Assembly (NCBI GenBank): GCA_021153325.1
Contig: JAGKTQ010000009.1
Location: 1 to 64,000 of the forward strand
DNA length: 64,000 bases
Source of the DNA: Lachnospiraceae bacterium
GTDB taxonomy: Bacteria; Bacillota; Clostridia; Lachnospirales; Lachnospiraceae
Reading direction: 5' to 3'
Within the stretch, counting starts at the first letter, position 1, and every line of letters begins with the position of its first letter. The translations under genes and the position numbers were made by a program. Shown here piece by piece: positions 42,435-52,789 of this stretch. Below the pieces are notes generated by a model. That model was not told the DNA's origin. It saw nothing but the letters and a program-made list of their open reading frames with translations, and made no database searches.

Positions 42435-42463
42435 TTGACAACGGTTTTGTGAAAACGTATAAT
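42435..42463 (+). promoter_or_regulatory. Promoter of the str operon
   Basis: TTGACA (42435-42440), 17-nt spacer, TATAAT (42458-42463), both consensus; rpsL starts 64 nt downstream after AGGAGGTG. Confidence 0.9.
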
Positions 42464-42526
42464 AACGAAGTGTGCGAATAAAAGGCACATCATACTTTTT
42501 TATTTTATTTCAGGAGGTGAATCAGA

Positions 42527-42946
42527 ATGCCAACATTTAACCAGTTAGTAAGAAAAGGACGTCAGACATCTGTAAAGAAGTCAACAGCACCAGCTCTTCA
42601 GAAAGGATACAACTCCCTTCACAAGAAAGCTACTGATACTTCTTCACCACAAAAAAGAGGTGTTTGTACAGCTGTTAAAACAGCTACTCCTAAAAAACCT
42701 AACTCAGCTCTTAGAAAAATCGCCAGAGTTCGTCTTTCTAACGGAATCGAAGTAACAAGCTACATTCCGGGTGAAGGTCACAACTTACAGGAACATAGCG
42801 TTGTTCTTATCCGTGGTGGTAGAGTAAAAGACTTACCAGGTACAAGATACCACATTATCCGTGGTACTTTGGATACAGCAGGAGTTGCTAACAGAAAACA
42901 GGCTCGTTCAAAATACGGCGCTAAGAGACCAAAGGCTGCAAAATAA
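42527..42946 (+). CDS. rpsL: 30S ribosomal protein S12
   Basis: 139 residues, full length. [11 protein letters not shown] start, the [11 protein letters not shown] loop and the [13 protein letters not shown] loop are present, with lysines at both positions where substitutions classically cause streptomycin resistance, so the sequence is the sensitive type. S12 lies at the decoding centre. First gene of the str operon, with a strong promoter and AGGAGGTGA upstream. Confidence 0.98.
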   Translation: MPTFNQLVRKGRQTSVKKSTAPALQKGYNSLHKKATDTSSPQKRGVCTAVKTATPKKPNSALRKIARVRLSNGIEVTSYIPGEGHNLQEHSVVLIRGGRVKDLPGTRYHIIRGTLDTAGVANRKQARSKYGAKRPKAAK

Positions 42947-43633
<687 letters not shown>

Positions 43634-43675
43634 TCTGTGTGCCTAGGTCACTAAATAATATAGGAGGACAAAATC

Positions 43676-45793
43676 TTGGCTGGAAGAGAATATCCATTAG
43701 AGAGAACCAGAAATATTGGTATTATGGCTCATATTGATGCTGGTAAAACAACATTAACAGAGCGTATTCTTTATTATACCGGTGTTAACTACAAGATTGG
43801 TGATACTCATGAAGGTACTGCTACCATGGACTGGATGGAACAGGAGCAGGAAAGAGGTATCACAATCACATCAGCCGCTACTACATGTCACTGGACATTG
43901 CAGGAAAACTGCAAACCAAAGCCAGGAGCATTAGAGCATCGTATCAACATTATTGATACTCCTGGTCACGTTGACTTTACAGTTGAAGTTGAGCGTTCAC
44001 TCCGTGTACTTGATGGCGCTGTCGGCGTATTTTGTGCAAAGGGTGGTGTAGAACCTCAGTCAGAAAACGTATGGCGTCAGGCTGACACTTATAATGTACC
44101 TAGAATGGCATTCATCAACAAGATGGATATCTTAGGTGCAAACTTCTACGGTGCAGTAGAACAGATTAAAACAAGATTAGGTAAAAATGCTATCGTTCTT
44201 CAGTTGCCAATCGGTAAAGAAGACGATTTCAAAGGTATCATCGATCTGTTTGAAATGAAAGCTTACATCTATAATGATGATAAGGGTGAAGATGTTTCTA
44301 TCACAGATATTCCAGACGATATGAAAGATGATGCAGAATTATATCGTGCAGAATTAGTAGAAAAAGTCTGCGAATTAGATGACGATTTAACTATGATGTA
44401 TCTTGAAGGTGAAGAACCTACTGTAGAGCAGATGAAAGCAGCTCTTAGAAAAGGAACATGTGAATGTACAGCAGTTCCTGTATGCTGCGGTTCCGCTTAC
44501 AGAAACAAAGGTGTTCAGAAACTTCTTGATGCTGTCTTAGAGTATATGCCTGCTCCTACAGACATTCCTGCTATCAAGGGTGTTGACTTGGAAGGCAATG
44601 AAGTAGAAAGACATTCTTCTGATGAAGAACCTTTCTCCGCACTTGCATTTAAGATCATGGCTGACCCATTCGTAGGTAAACTTGCATTCTTCCGTGTATA
44701 TTCCGGAAGCATCAATTCAGGTTCCTATGTATTAAATGCTACAAAAGATAAAAAAGAACGTGTTGGACGTATCCTTCAGATGCATGCTAACAAACGTCAG
44801 GAACTTGATAAAGTTTACTCTGGTGATATTGCAGCAGCAGTTGGATTTAAGTTTACAACAACAGGTGATACAATTTGTGATGAACAGCATCCTGTAATCT
44901 TAGAGTCCATGGAATTCCCTGAACCAGTTATCGAGCTTGCTATCGAGCCGAAGACGAAAGCAGGACAGGGCAAGATGGGTGAAGCTTTAGCAAAACTTGC
45001 TGAAGAAGATCCTACATTCCGTGCTCATACAGATCAGGAAACAGGACAGACTATCATCGCTGGTATGGGTGAACTTCACCTTGAAATTATCGTAGACAGA
45101 CTTCTTCGTGAGTTCAAAGTAGAAGCTAACGTTGGTGCACCTCAGGTTGCATACAAAGAAGCTATTACTAAAGCTGTTGACGTAGATAGTAAGTATGCTA
45201 AACAGTCCGGTGGTCGTGGTCAGTACGGTCACTGTAAAGTTAAATTCGAGCCTATGGATGCAAACGGTGAAGAATTATTCAAGTTTGAATCTACCGTTGT
45301 TGGTGGTGCTATTCCTAAGGAATACATTCCAGCAGTTGGCGAAGGTATCGAAGAAGCAACAAAAGCTGGTATCCTTGGTGGATTCCCAGTTGTTGGTGTT
45401 CATGCTACTGTTTATGATGGTTCCTACCATGAAGTCGATTCATCCGAAATGGCATTCCATATTGCTGGTTCCTTAGCATTCAAAGATGCTATGGCTAAAG
45501 CAGCTCCAGTACTTCTTGAGCCAATCATGAAGGTTGAAGTTACTATGCCAGAAGAATATATGGGTGATGTTATCGGTGATATCAACTCTCGTCGTGGACG
45601 TATTGAAGGTATGGACGACATCGGTGGTGGTAAGATGGTTAAGGCTTTCGTTCCACTTTCTGAGATGTTCGGTTATTCTACAGACTTACGTTCCAGAACA
45701 CAGGGACGTGGTAACTACTCTATGTTCTTCGAGAAATATGAGCAGGTACCAAAGAATGTTCAGGAGAAAGTTTTAGCAGCAAAGAAAGGCTAA
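43676..45793 (+). CDS. fusA: Translation elongation factor G
   Basis: 705 residues. G-domain motifs [17 protein letters not shown] and NKMD are intact, followed by domains II-V ([24 protein letters not shown]). It catalyses ribosomal translocation. The start is TTG at 43676, 8 nt after TAGGAGG (43661-43667); no ATG in the right place. Canonical length. Confidence 0.98.
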   Translation: MAGREYPLERTRNIGIMAHIDAGKTTLTERILYYTGVNYKIGDTHEGTATMDWMEQEQERGITITSAATTCHWTLQENCKPKPGALEHRINIIDTPGHVDFTVEVERSLRVLDGAVGVFCAKGGVEPQSENVWRQADTYNVPRMAFINKMDILGANFYGAVEQIKTRLGKNAIVLQLPIGKEDDFKGIIDLFEMKAYIYNDDKGEDVSITDIPDDMKDDAELYRAELVEKVCELDDDLTMMYLEGEEPTVEQMKAALRKGTCECTAVPVCCGSAYRNKGVQKLLDAVLEYMPAPTDIPAIKGVDLEGNEVERHSSDEEPFSALAFKIMADPFVGKLAFFRVYSGSINSGSYVLNATKDKKERVGRILQMHANKRQELDKVYSGDIAAAVGFKFTTTGDTICDEQHPVILESMEFPEPVIELAIEPKTKAGQGKMGEALAKLAEEDPTFRAHTDQETGQTIIAGMGELHLEIIVDRLLREFKVEANVGAPQVAYKEAITKAVDVDSKYAKQSGGRGQYGHCKVKFEPMDANGEELFKFESTVVGGAIPKEYIPAVGEGIEEATKAGILGGFPVVGVHATVYDGSYHEVDSSEMAFHIAGSLAFKDAMAKAAPVLLEPIMKVEVTMPEEYMGDVIGDINSRRGRIEGMDDIGGGKMVKAFVPLSEMFGYSTDLRSRTQGRGNYSMFFEKYEQVPKNVQEKVLAAKKG

Positions 45794-45859
45794 TGATATT
45801 CAATAGCTGAAAAACTTGAGGCTAAATGCATTCTTTATGAATTAATGCTTGAAAATATT

Positions 45860-45888
45860 GGCTATCTCTAATATAATTGGAGATAGCC
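45860..45888 (+). promoter_or_regulatory. Hairpin between fusA and tuf
   Basis: GGCTATCTC (45860-45868) against GAGATAGCC (45880-45888), perfect, 11-nt loop, without a T-tract. Likely an mRNA processing or stabilising element separating tuf expression from fusA. Confidence 0.5.
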
Positions 45889-45940
45889 GAGTAACTAAAA
45901 ATAAAAAATAATTAATGGAAAATAAGGAGGACTTTTCAAA

Positions 45941-47128
45941 ATGGCTAAAGCTAAATTTGAAAGAACTAAACCACATTGTAACATTGGTACTATCGGTCAC
46001 GTTGACCATGGTAAAACAACATTAACAGCTGCAATCACAAAAGTACTTTCTGAAAGAGTTGCTGGTAACGAAGCTACAGATTTCGAAAATATCGATAAAG
46101 CTCCAGAAGAAAGAGAACGTGGTATCACAATTTCTACAGCTCACGTTGAATATGAAACAGAAAAAAGACACTATGCACACGTTGACTGCCCAGGCCATGC
46201 TGACTATGTAAAGAACATGATCACAGGTGCTGCTCAGATGGACGGCGCTATCTTAGTAGTAGCTGCTACTGACGGTGTTATGGCTCAGACAAAAGAGCAC
46301 ATCCTTCTTTCTCGTCAGGTAGGTGTACCTTACATCGTAGTATTCATGAACAAATGCGATATGGTAGACGATCCTGAATTACTTGAATTAGTAGAAATGG
46401 AAATCACAGAACAGCTTGAAGAATATGAATTCTCAGACTGCCCAATCATCAAAGGTTCTGCTTTAAAAGCTCTTGAAGATCCTAACGGTGAATGGGGTGA
46501 CAAGATCATGGAATTAATGAGCACAATTGATGAATATATTCCAGATCCTCAGCGTGATACAGATAAACCATTCCTTATGCCAATCGAAGACGTATTCTCT
46601 ATTACAGGTCGTGGTACTGTTGCAACTGGTAGAGTTGAACGTGGACAGTTACACATGTCTGATGAAGTTGAAATCGTTGGTATCAAAGAAGAAACACAGA
46701 AATCTGTTGTAACAGGTATCGAAATGTTCCGTAAATTACTTGATGAAGCAGAAGCTGGTGATAACATCGGTGTTCTTCTTCGTGGTATCCAGAGAACAGA
46801 CATCGAAAGAGGTCAGGTTCTTGCTAAACCAGGTTCAGTAACATGCCACAAGAAATTTACAGCTCAGGTTTACGTTTTAACAAAAGATGAAGGTGGACGT
46901 CATACTCCTTTCTTCAACAACTACAGACCTCAGTTCTACTTCAGAACAACTGACGTAACAGGTGTTTGTGATTTACCAGCTGGTACAGAAATGTGTATGC
47001 CTGGTGATAACGTAGAAATGACAATCGAACTCATCCATCCAATCGCTATGGAGCAGGGTCTTACATTCGCTATTCGTGAAGGTGGTAGAACCGTTGGTTC
47101 TGGTAGAGTTGCAACTATCATCGAGTAA
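45941..47128 (+). CDS. tuf: Translation elongation factor Tu
   Basis: 395 residues with intact GTP-binding motifs ([22 protein letters not shown]) and the conserved C-terminal [16 protein letters not shown]. It delivers aminoacyl-tRNA to the ribosome. Strong AAGGAGG upstream. Followed by its terminator and then by the mobile remnant. Confidence 0.98.
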   Translation: MAKAKFERTKPHCNIGTIGHVDHGKTTLTAAITKVLSERVAGNEATDFENIDKAPEERERGITISTAHVEYETEKRHYAHVDCPGHADYVKNMITGAAQMDGAILVVAATDGVMAQTKEHILLSRQVGVPYIVVFMNKCDMVDDPELLELVEMEITEQLEEYEFSDCPIIKGSALKALEDPNGEWGDKIMELMSTIDEYIPDPQRDTDKPFLMPIEDVFSITGRGTVATGRVERGQLHMSDEVEIVGIKEETQKSVVTGIEMFRKLLDEAEAGDNIGVLLRGIQRTDIERGQVLAKPGSVTCHKKFTAQVYVLTKDEGGRHTPFFNNYRPQFYFRTTDVTGVCDLPAGTEMCMPGDNVEMTIELIHPIAMEQGLTFAIREGGRTVGSGRVATIIE

Positions 47129-47164
47129 TCTTTGATAGTGGAACCAAATAAAGAGTAAATTATT

Positions 47165-47204
47165 CCGCAATCCTTGAGAAATCAGGGGTTGCGGTTTCTT
47201 TTTG
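47165..47204 (+). terminator. Terminator of the str operon
   Basis: CCGCAATCC against GGGTTGCGG (one wobble) followed by TTTCTTTTTG. Confidence 0.88.
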
Positions 47205-47229
47205 TGTTGAAAAGAATAGCGAATAATAA

Positions 47230-47280
47230 ATAAGAACCACAAGTCAGAATATCATGAAAATTCGTCTGTGGTTCTATTTT
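47230..47280. terminator. Secondary hairpin after tuf
   Basis: AGAACCACA (47233-47241) pairs with TGTGGTTCT (47267-47275), 25-nt loop, followed by ATTTT. A possible backup terminator, or a boundary of the inserted remnant. Confidence 0.4.
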
Positions 47281-47301
47281 GGTTCTAAAATATATAATTG
47301 T

Positions 47302-47335
47302 AAAAAAATACGGAAACAGTGCAGGCACCGTCTCC
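47302..47335 (-). terminator. Terminator of the Abi_2 gene
   Basis: On the minus strand GGAGACGGTG pairs with CACTGTTTCC through wobble pairs, followed by a seven-T run (47302-47308). It ends the minus-strand gene whose stop is at 47404. Confidence 0.65.
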
Positions 47336-47403
47336 GCGGAAAAAACCAATGTTTTTTTGTTCGTCTATCTATTATATTCACATTTTGTGAAAAAATGCAA
47401 GTA

Positions 47404-48348
47404 TTATTTGCGATATTTGTTGCAGAAATAATTTACAATTTTTGAAGTGAATTTGTAGCTCTCAGTGATGGTATTATTTTTTTCAAAATAATCTTTATGC
47501 TCAGGCATTCTTTCGTTAAAGAGCCAAAGCAAATTTTGTATGCCTTTTTGTTTTATTCCAGAACTTTTAATCAGTTTCACATATACAAAAACTAAGATAA
47601 CTAAGTCGTGAATAACAGGGTTGGACATCCATTTTTCGCGTGTGTTTGCTGAAATCCCCTTAATTTTCGATAGTTCAAAAAGAATATCTTTAGTTTTATG
47701 TATTGTAACATGATAAGGAGCCTTTAAACTGTTAAGCAAGCAATTGTTGTGTGCGGCAGCATTGCGTAAGAATTTTACTGACCATAAATAACTACTAAAA
47801 TCACTTTCTTTAGAGGGATATGTAGAATAGTACAACTGGTATAAATCTATAAACTCACCAAAAGACATGACTTCAACGAGTTCCCATAAAGCGTAATCGT
47901 CACCAGTGTCCTTTCTTTTTTGAATCAAATCGCTAGCGGCAGATTTTCCGATTTTGTCATATAGCAATTTTAGACGAGTATAATCTGCGTCTAAATATTT
48001 TTTTACGAGTTCATATCCGTCCTCTGCCTCATTTTTGCTCAAATCATGTAAGAGTTGTGTTTTAAGAGCGTGTTCAATGTCTAACGCCATAGAAAGGATA
48101 GTTTTACGCAAATGCATATCTATAGTGGATAATTCTTGTAGATAAGCAAAATCCAGATTGATATACTTTCCCTTATTTGCTGTGGCAAGATACTTATCAT
48201 AATTCTTTCCATATGATTTTAGCTTGAAGTAGTAATTTTTATACTTTAAAAAGTCGCTTACACTTTTCTCATCATTATAATTGAAAGTAATTCCTTTTTT
48301 GTTCATATCCTGAATCTGCTCAGGTATCGTTAATTTTTTCTTGAGCAT
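47404..48348 (-). CDS. Abi_2 (AbiD/F-type) HEPN abortive-infection protein
   Basis: 314 residues of the Abi_2/AbiD-AbiF family of phage-defence proteins. The N-terminal LTIPEQIQDMNKKGITF...LKYKNYYFKLKSYG matches the family, and residues 195-200 (RNAAAH, in FLRNAAAHNN) form the R-x4-H catalytic motif of HEPN RNases. It would stop infected cells by RNA cleavage. No antitoxin partner is evident, and these proteins usually act alone. Located beside a mobile-element regulator, so it is probable cargo. Confidence 0.85.
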   Translation of the reverse strand: MLKKKLTIPEQIQDMNKKGITFNYNDEKSVSDFLKYKNYYFKLKSYGKNYDKYLATANKGKYINLDFAYLQELSTIDMHLRKTILSMALDIEHALKTQLLHDLSKNEAEDGYELVKKYLDADYTRLKLLYDKIGKSAASDLIQKRKDTGDDYALWELVEVMSFGEFIDLYQLYYSTYPSKESDFSSYLWSVKFLRNAAAHNNCLLNSLKAPYHVTIHKTKDILFELSKIKGISANTREKWMSNPVIHDLVILVFVYVKLIKSSGIKQKGIQNLLWLFNERMPEHKDYFEKNNTITESYKFTSKIVNYFCNKYRK

Positions 48349-48416
48349 ATATATTACCTGCCTTTAATGAACTATTAGCGCTTTGATTATTATGAATAAG
48401 TCATAAGGTAGATGAA

Positions 48417-48926
48417 TTAGATATAATCATCAATCGGCACATTAAACAGCTTCAACGTATCTTCCAGCCAAACTTGATACTCATCTTCATCCATCAACCC
48501 GGATGCCAGTTCTTCATTGACTTTATTCCAATCCGGAATAAAAGTGGCAATCTGGGCATTTTTAATATCCAACGATAAATGAGCCATGAGTTGGTTATCC
48601 TGTTGAGAGTAGGTAGTATTTCCCTTAATAGAAAGACCTCTTCTATCCAAATCTATCAGTATAGAAAGTAAATCTGCAAATGTTCTTACAGTTGCTGTTT
48701 TTGGAGCAGCAACCTTTAATTCTAACAAGTTTTCCATAGTAATATTTAAAACATCACAGAATTTAACAATAATCTCTGCCGGAGGTTCGCTGTATCCGTT
48801 TTCATAATTGGAGTATGAGGAATTGGATAAAGCGAGCTTAATTGCCATGTCACGTTGGCTGATACCGGCGTTGGTACGTGCTGTTTTCATCTTTTTCCCT
48901 ACTTCTAAATATTCACTAAGTCGCAT
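48417..48926 (-). CDS. XRE-family repressor of the mobile remnant
   Basis: 169 residues: HTH domain (KTARTNAGISQRDMAIKLALSNSSYSNYENGYSEPPAEIIVKFCDVLNI) and a C-terminal part of about 95 residues without peptidase motifs. AAGGAGG upstream supports the start at 48926. It is divergent from the Xis-like gene, with palindromic sites between them, as in ICE and phage immunity switches. Confidence 0.85.
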   Translation of the reverse strand: MRLSEYLEVGKKMKTARTNAGISQRDMAIKLALSNSSYSNYENGYSEPPAEIIVKFCDVLNITMENLLELKVAAPKTATVRTFADLLSILIDLDRRGLSIKGNTTYSQQDNQLMAHLSLDIKNAQIATFIPDWNKVNEELASGLMDEDEYQVWLEDTLKLFNVPIDDYI

Positions 48927-49009
48927 AATGAAATCCTCCTTTTTTACTACTTTAGCACATGGAAATACAAAAATCAATGTAATAACTACAAGAAATCAAA
49001 TAAATTATA

Positions 49010-49038
49010 TTGACAAACAAGAAAATGTGTAATAAAGT
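49010..49038 (+). promoter_or_regulatory. Promoter of the Xis-like gene
   Basis: TTGACA (49010-49015), 17-nt spacer, TAAAGT (49033-49038). The spacer contains an ACAAGAAAATGTGT sequence related to the adjacent operator. Confidence 0.65.
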
Positions 49039-49042
49039 GTGA

Positions 49043-49060
49043 TTACAAGAAATCTTGTAA
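49043..49060. promoter_or_regulatory. Operator of the XRE repressor
   Basis: Perfect palindrome TTACAAGA-AA-TCTTGTAA. Related ACAAGAAATC half-sites occur at about 48987-48997 and in the promoter spacer, giving three sites between the divergent genes. Confidence 0.65.
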
Positions 49061-49103
49061 CAATACAGGAAATAAAAATCTAACGCGAGAGGAGGAATAG
49101 CGA

Positions 49104-49301
49104 ATGCAGAAAAACTATATGATGAATGCCAATGATGTGGCAGATGAGCTTGGCGTTTCTAAAGGATATGCATATAAACTGATTAGACAGTTAAATGAGG
49201 AATTAGAGACATCAGGATACTTAACTGTATCAGGGAAAATTCCAAGAGCATTTTGGGAAAAGAAGTTCTATGGATACCAGAACACTGTACAGACAGCATA
49301 A
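49104..49301 (+). CDS. Excisionase-like small DNA-binding protein
   Basis: 65 residues. MMNANDVADELGVSKGYAYKLIRQLNEELETSGYLTVSGKIPRAFWEKKFYG is a winged-helix/MerR-like domain typical of excisionases encoded just upstream of tyrosine integrases in Firmicutes elements. It starts after GAGAGGAGG. The integrase fragment starts 17 bases downstream. Confidence 0.75.
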   Translation: MQKNYMMNANDVADELGVSKGYAYKLIRQLNEELETSGYLTVSGKIPRAFWEKKFYGYQNTVQTA

Positions 49302-49318
49302 GAAGGGAGATGAGAAGA

Positions 49319-49438
49319 ATGCCGGCGTACAAAGATGAGCGAAGAGGTACTTGGTACTGCCAGTTCTATTATGAGGACTGGCAGGGTGTCAAAAAGAAGA
49401 AACAGAAAAGAGGATTTAAAACAAAGAAAGAAGCTTAA
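49319..49438 (+). pseudogene. Tyrosine integrase, N-terminal fragment
   Basis: 39 codons: MPAYKDERRGTWYCQFYYEDWQ and KKKKQKRGFKTKKEA form the arm-type DNA-binding domain that starts Tn916-like integrases of about 380 residues. The frame then stops and a terminator follows 20 bases later, so the core-binding and catalytic domains are deleted. AAGGGAGATGAGAAG precedes the ATG. Confidence 0.8.
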
Positions 49439-49460
49439 TTCATTATTACAGTAATTTTAA

Positions 49461-49492
49461 GGCTCCCGAGAGTTTTTTCGGGAGTCTTTTTT
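49461..49492 (+). terminator. Terminator after the integrase fragment
   Basis: CTCCCGA (49463-49469) against TCGGGAG (49478-49484) then TCTTTTTT. The remaining gap to 49748 holds a possible extended -10 (TGATATAAT, ending 49601) but no gene. Confidence 0.85.
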
Positions 49493-49748
49493 GTATAGCA
49501 AGTTTTTTGATAGAGAGCATTAGAATGGTAAAAAATGGGGGTGTGACGGTTGTTAAGACTTTGTATTTTATGGTGTAAGCGAAGGCGGGAAGTGATATAA
49601 TGAAGAAAGACAAATCGAAATTGATCTTGTTACACGGACAAAATCAGCAATGAAAGATGACAAATATAAAAGGTAAGCTGCAAAAGCAGAAAACTATTTT
49701 TAATTAAAATAAATCTCACAGAATCTTATCAATAAATGGAGGTATATT

Positions 49749-50204
49749 ATGTTAGAAGTTGGAGTAAAAGCACCGGATTTTTCTTTGCCGGATCAGGATG
49801 GGAACATGCATAGTTTATCAGATTATGCAGGTAAGAAAGTAATCTTATATTTTTATCCAAAGGACAATACACCTGGCTGTACAAAGCAGGCATGTGGGTT
49901 TAGTGAATTATATCCACAGTTTTCAGAGAAAGATGCTGTTATACTTGGAGTAAGCAAGGATTCGGTAGCTTCTCACAAAAAATTTCAAGAAAAATTCAAT
50001 TTGTCATTTACATTACTGTCTGATACAGAGCTTACAGCTATTCAGGCATATGATGTGTGGCAGGAGAAGAAAAATTATGGAAAAGTATCTATGGGAGTAG
50101 TGAGAACTACTTATTTGATAGATGAAAAGGGATATATCGAAAAGGTGTTCAAAAAAGTGAAAGCAGCGGAAAATCCTGCACAGATGCTTGAGGAATTATC
50201 ATGA
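49749..50204 (+). CDS. bcp: Thiol peroxidase, Bcp/peroxiredoxin Q family
   Basis: 151 residues. Peroxidatic C44 and the nearby resolving C49 lie in FYPKDNTPGCTKQACGFSE, the atypical two-Cys arrangement of Bcp proteins; LLSDTELTAIQAYDVW and VVRTTYLIDEKG complete the fold. It reduces peroxides using thioredoxin in the cytoplasm. The following peroxide-stress gene overlaps it by four bases, so the two form an oxidative-stress operon. Confidence 0.95.
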   Translation: MLEVGVKAPDFSLPDQDGNMHSLSDYAGKKVILYFYPKDNTPGCTKQACGFSELYPQFSEKDAVILGVSKDSVASHKKFQEKFNLSFTLLSDTELTAIQAYDVWQEKKNYGKVSMGVVRTTYLIDEKGYIEKVFKKVKAAENPAQMLEELS

Positions 50205-50947
50205 GAATCCTTATTTCACCAGCTAAGAAAATGAAAGTGGATGAAGATTCATTGGATTTTATCTCCTTGCCTGTTTTTTTAAAAGAGAGCAATGAAATAA
50301 AAGAATGGTTGCAGTCACTTCATTTTGCAGAAGCGAAAAAAATTTGGGGATGTAATGACAGCATAGCCGGATTGAATTTTGACAGAGTGCAGAATATGAA
50401 TCTGACGGAAAGATTAACACCAGCCATTTTATCTTATGAAGGAATCCAGTATCAATATATGGCGCCGACAGTATTTGAAGAAAAGATGCTCTCTTATGTT
50501 CAGCAGAATCTAAGAATCTTATCAGGCTTTTATGGAGTATTAAAACCAATGGATGGTGTCACGCCTTATAGACTTGAAATGCAAGCGAAGACGAATATTG
50601 ACGGAAAAGTAGGACTATATGAGTTCTGGGGAAGTAAATTGTATGATGAGGTAGTAGAGGAATCGCATATAATGATTAATCTTGCATCGAAAGAGTATTC
50701 TAAATGTATCGAAAAATATTTGCAGCCGCATGACCAATATATAACTTGTATTTTTGGAGAATTGTCGGATGGAAAAGTAATACAAAAAGGAACTTATGCG
50801 AAGATGGCACGTGGTGAAATGGTGCGTTTTATGGCAGAGGAAAATGTGACAGAGCCAGAGGAAATGAAAAGTTTTAATCGCTTAGGTTATTCCTATGTAA
50901 AAGAGCTGTCAAAGGAAACGGAGTACGTGTTTATTAAAGAAAAGTAG
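50201..50947 (+). CDS. yaaA: Peroxide stress protein YaaA
   Basis: 248 residues of the YaaA (DUF328) family: MRILISPAKKM start, SGFYGVLKPMDGVTPYRLEMQAK and LYEFWGSKL motifs. In Escherichia coli YaaA limits free iron and DNA damage during peroxide stress. ATGA overlap with bcp implies coupled translation and a shared role. Confidence 0.93.
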   Translation: MRILISPAKKMKVDEDSLDFISLPVFLKESNEIKEWLQSLHFAEAKKIWGCNDSIAGLNFDRVQNMNLTERLTPAILSYEGIQYQYMAPTVFEEKMLSYVQQNLRILSGFYGVLKPMDGVTPYRLEMQAKTNIDGKVGLYEFWGSKLYDEVVEESHIMINLASKEYSKCIEKYLQPHDQYITCIFGELSDGKVIQKGTYAKMARGEMVRFMAEENVTEPEEMKSFNRLGYSYVKELSKETEYVFIKEK

Positions 50948-50974
50948 CATTTTATTTGAAAGGATTATATATCT

Positions 50975-51988
50975 ATGAAGGAAAAAACTCATGCTAAATT
51001 ACGCTGGGCGGTCTTGGGAACGGGTGTCATTGCAAATGAAATGGCAGCGTCATTACAAAAAATGGGAAGAACATTCTATGCGGTAGGGAATCGGACGCAT
51101 TCCAAAGCACTGGAATTTGCAAAAAAATATAATGTGGAAAAGGTATATGACAGCCTGGAGGAAATGTTTACAGATCCGGATGTGGATGCAATTTATATTA
51201 CGACGCCACACAATACGCATTATTTGTTCATGAAGAAAGCCTTAGAGAATGGAAAGCATGTTTTTGTAGAAAAATCTATTACTTTGAACAGTTATGAGTT
51301 GAATGAAATGATCGCACTTGCAAAAGAAAAGCACCTTGTAGTTGCGGAAGCTATGACTATTTGGCATATGCCACTTATCAAAGAGCTTTGGGAAATTGTG
51401 AAAAGTGGGAAAATTGGAAAAGTGCAGATGATCACTGTGAATTTTGGAAGTTTCAAAGAGTATGATATGTCAAACCGCTTTTTTAATTTGGAGCTTGCCG
51501 GAGGTGCTTTGCTTGATATAGGAGTGTATGCTTTAAGTATGGTGCGCGGTTTTATGGAGGAAAAGCCAAACCAGATTGTAAGTCAAATGAAACCTTCTCC
51601 GACCGGTTCGGATGAACAAGCTACGATTCTTCTTTCTAATGCATGCGGACAGATGGCAACGGTAGCCATCACTATGCATTCCAAACAGCCAAAACGGACT
51701 ATGATCAGCTGTGAAAAGGCGTATATAGAAATCATGGATTATCCGCGTGGAGAAAGAGCCATCATAGTGGATGCCGTGACAGGTGAACGGGAAGAAATTG
51801 CATGCGGACAGACAAAAAATGCGCTGGTATACGAAATGGAAGATATGGAAGCAGCAATTTTAGAAGGAAAGACAGAAAAGATGCAGCTAGAATTTACAAA
51901 GGATGTTATGGATATTATGACAAGTTTGCGAAAGGATTGGGGATTGCGGTATCCGGGGGAAAATCGTTCTGTTTCCTTCACCGAATAA
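50975..51988 (+). CDS. Gfo/Idh/MocA family oxidoreductase
   Basis: 337 residues. The N-terminal Rossmann fold has VLGTGVIANEMAASL, with ITTPHNTHYLFMKKALENGKHVFVEKSITLN (the conserved EK-type lysine for NAD(P)-linked members). The C-terminal domain includes GGALLDIGVYALSM. Likely an NAD(P)-dependent sugar or trans-dihydrodiol-type dehydrogenase; substrate unknown. It starts after AAAGGATTATAT and may be read through from yaaA. Confidence 0.88.
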   Translation: MKEKTHAKLRWAVLGTGVIANEMAASLQKMGRTFYAVGNRTHSKALEFAKKYNVEKVYDSLEEMFTDPDVDAIYITTPHNTHYLFMKKALENGKHVFVEKSITLNSYELNEMIALAKEKHLVVAEAMTIWHMPLIKELWEIVKSGKIGKVQMITVNFGSFKEYDMSNRFFNLELAGGALLDIGVYALSMVRGFMEEKPNQIVSQMKPSPTGSDEQATILLSNACGQMATVAITMHSKQPKRTMISCEKAYIEIMDYPRGERAIIVDAVTGEREEIACGQTKNALVYEMEDMEAAILEGKTEKMQLEFTKDVMDIMTSLRKDWGLRYPGENRSVSFTE

Positions 51989-51995
51989 AGAAATC

Positions 51996-52027
51996 TTCAT
52001 ATCAAATTCATATCGTTATGTTATACT
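51996..52027 (+). promoter_or_regulatory. Response-regulator box and promoter of the two-component operon
   Basis: Direct repeat TTCATA (51996-52001 and 52007-52012), start-to-start 11 bp, with TATACT (52022-52027) nine bases after the second copy and no good -35. The same arrangement occurs before the ABC transporter (54438-54469), as expected for an OmpR-type activator. Confidence 0.65.
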
Positions 52028-52029
52028 GT

Positions 52030-52079
52030 AGTCACTTAAATTGTGTGTAAATGAAAGGCACGGATTAAGTGACTTTTTT
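52030..52079 (+). terminator. Terminator in the leader of the two-component operon
   Basis: AGTCACTTAA (52030-52039) against TTAAGTGACT (52065-52074) followed by TTTTTT. The expected transcription start (about 52034) falls inside the left arm, so upstream read-through should terminate here while the operon's own transcript would lack part of the stem. Confidence 0.65.
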
Positions 52080-52093
52080 GTTGGAGGTTTCTT

Positions 52094-52789
52094 ATGAGTG
52101 AAAAAGTATATAAAGTTTTATTTTTGGAAGATGAACCGACTATAAGGGAAGTATTAACGGAATATATGCTGATGTCCGGCTATGAAGTAACTGGAGCAGA
52201 GCGTGGCGATACGGCAATTGAGCTTTTGAAGGAGCAGATGTTTGATATCGCTGTTCTTGATATTATGGTGCCGGGAGTAGATGGTTTTGAAGTGCTGAAA
52301 TACATACAGGCAAATTGTGCACAGACGGCAGCGATCATGCTGACGGCATTGGAAGATGAGCAGACACAGGTAAAAGCCTTTAATTTATATGCAGATGATT
52401 ATGTGATCAAGCCGGTTTCGCCGATCATTTTATTAAAACGCATGGAAACCATTTTGCGCCGTACAAGCAAATTGGTGAGCGATGGAGAGAAAGAGGAAAC
52501 GGAATCGGGTCTGTGCTTAAAGGAAGAAGCGTATTGTGCTTTTTATGAAGGAAAGCAGCTGCCGCTTACTTTGAGTGAATATCTGCTGTTGCAAAAGCTC
52601 TATAAAGAACCGAACCGGGTATTTACAAGAGAACAATTGATCTTGAGTATTTTTAATGAGGATTATATTGGAAACGACAGGATTATAGATGCACATGTAA
52701 AAAATCTCCGTAAAAAACTTCCGATAGCCTGCATCAAAACGGTGATCGGAGTAGGATATCAATTTGATAAGGAGGCGTTAGAACGGTGA
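52094..52789 (+). CDS. OmpR-family response regulator
   Basis: 231 residues. Receiver domain with acidic pocket (LEDEP), phosphorylated D56 (VLDIMVPG) and K106 (DDYVIKP), then a winged-helix trans_reg_C domain (TLSEYLLLQKLYKEPNRVFTREQLI...DAHVKNLRKKL). It pairs with the kinase whose GTG overlaps this stop by four bases. It probably binds the 11-bp TTCATA repeats at its own promoter and at the ABC operon. Confidence 0.95.
   Translation: MSEKVYKVLFLEDEPTIREVLTEYMLMSGYEVTGAERGDTAIELLKEQMFDIAVLDIMVPGVDGFEVLKYIQANCAQTAAIMLTALEDEQTQVKAFNLYADDYVIKPVSPIILLKRMETILRRTSKLVSDGEKEETESGLCLKEEAYCAFYEGKQLPLTLSEYLLLQKLYKEPNRVFTREQLILSIFNEDYIGNDRIIDAHVKNLRKKLPIACIKTVIGVGYQFDKEALER

Larger units (their letters stand above)
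47300..49492. mobile_element. Remnant of an integrative element downstream of tuf
   Basis: Abi_2 gene and XRE repressor on the minus strand, and a divergent Xis-like gene and the first 39 codons of an integrase on the plus strand, bounded by terminators. This is the regulatory end of an integrative element (repressor / xis / int) carrying a defence gene, with the remainder deleted. Boundaries approximate; no flanking direct repeat was found by eye. Confidence 0.55.
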
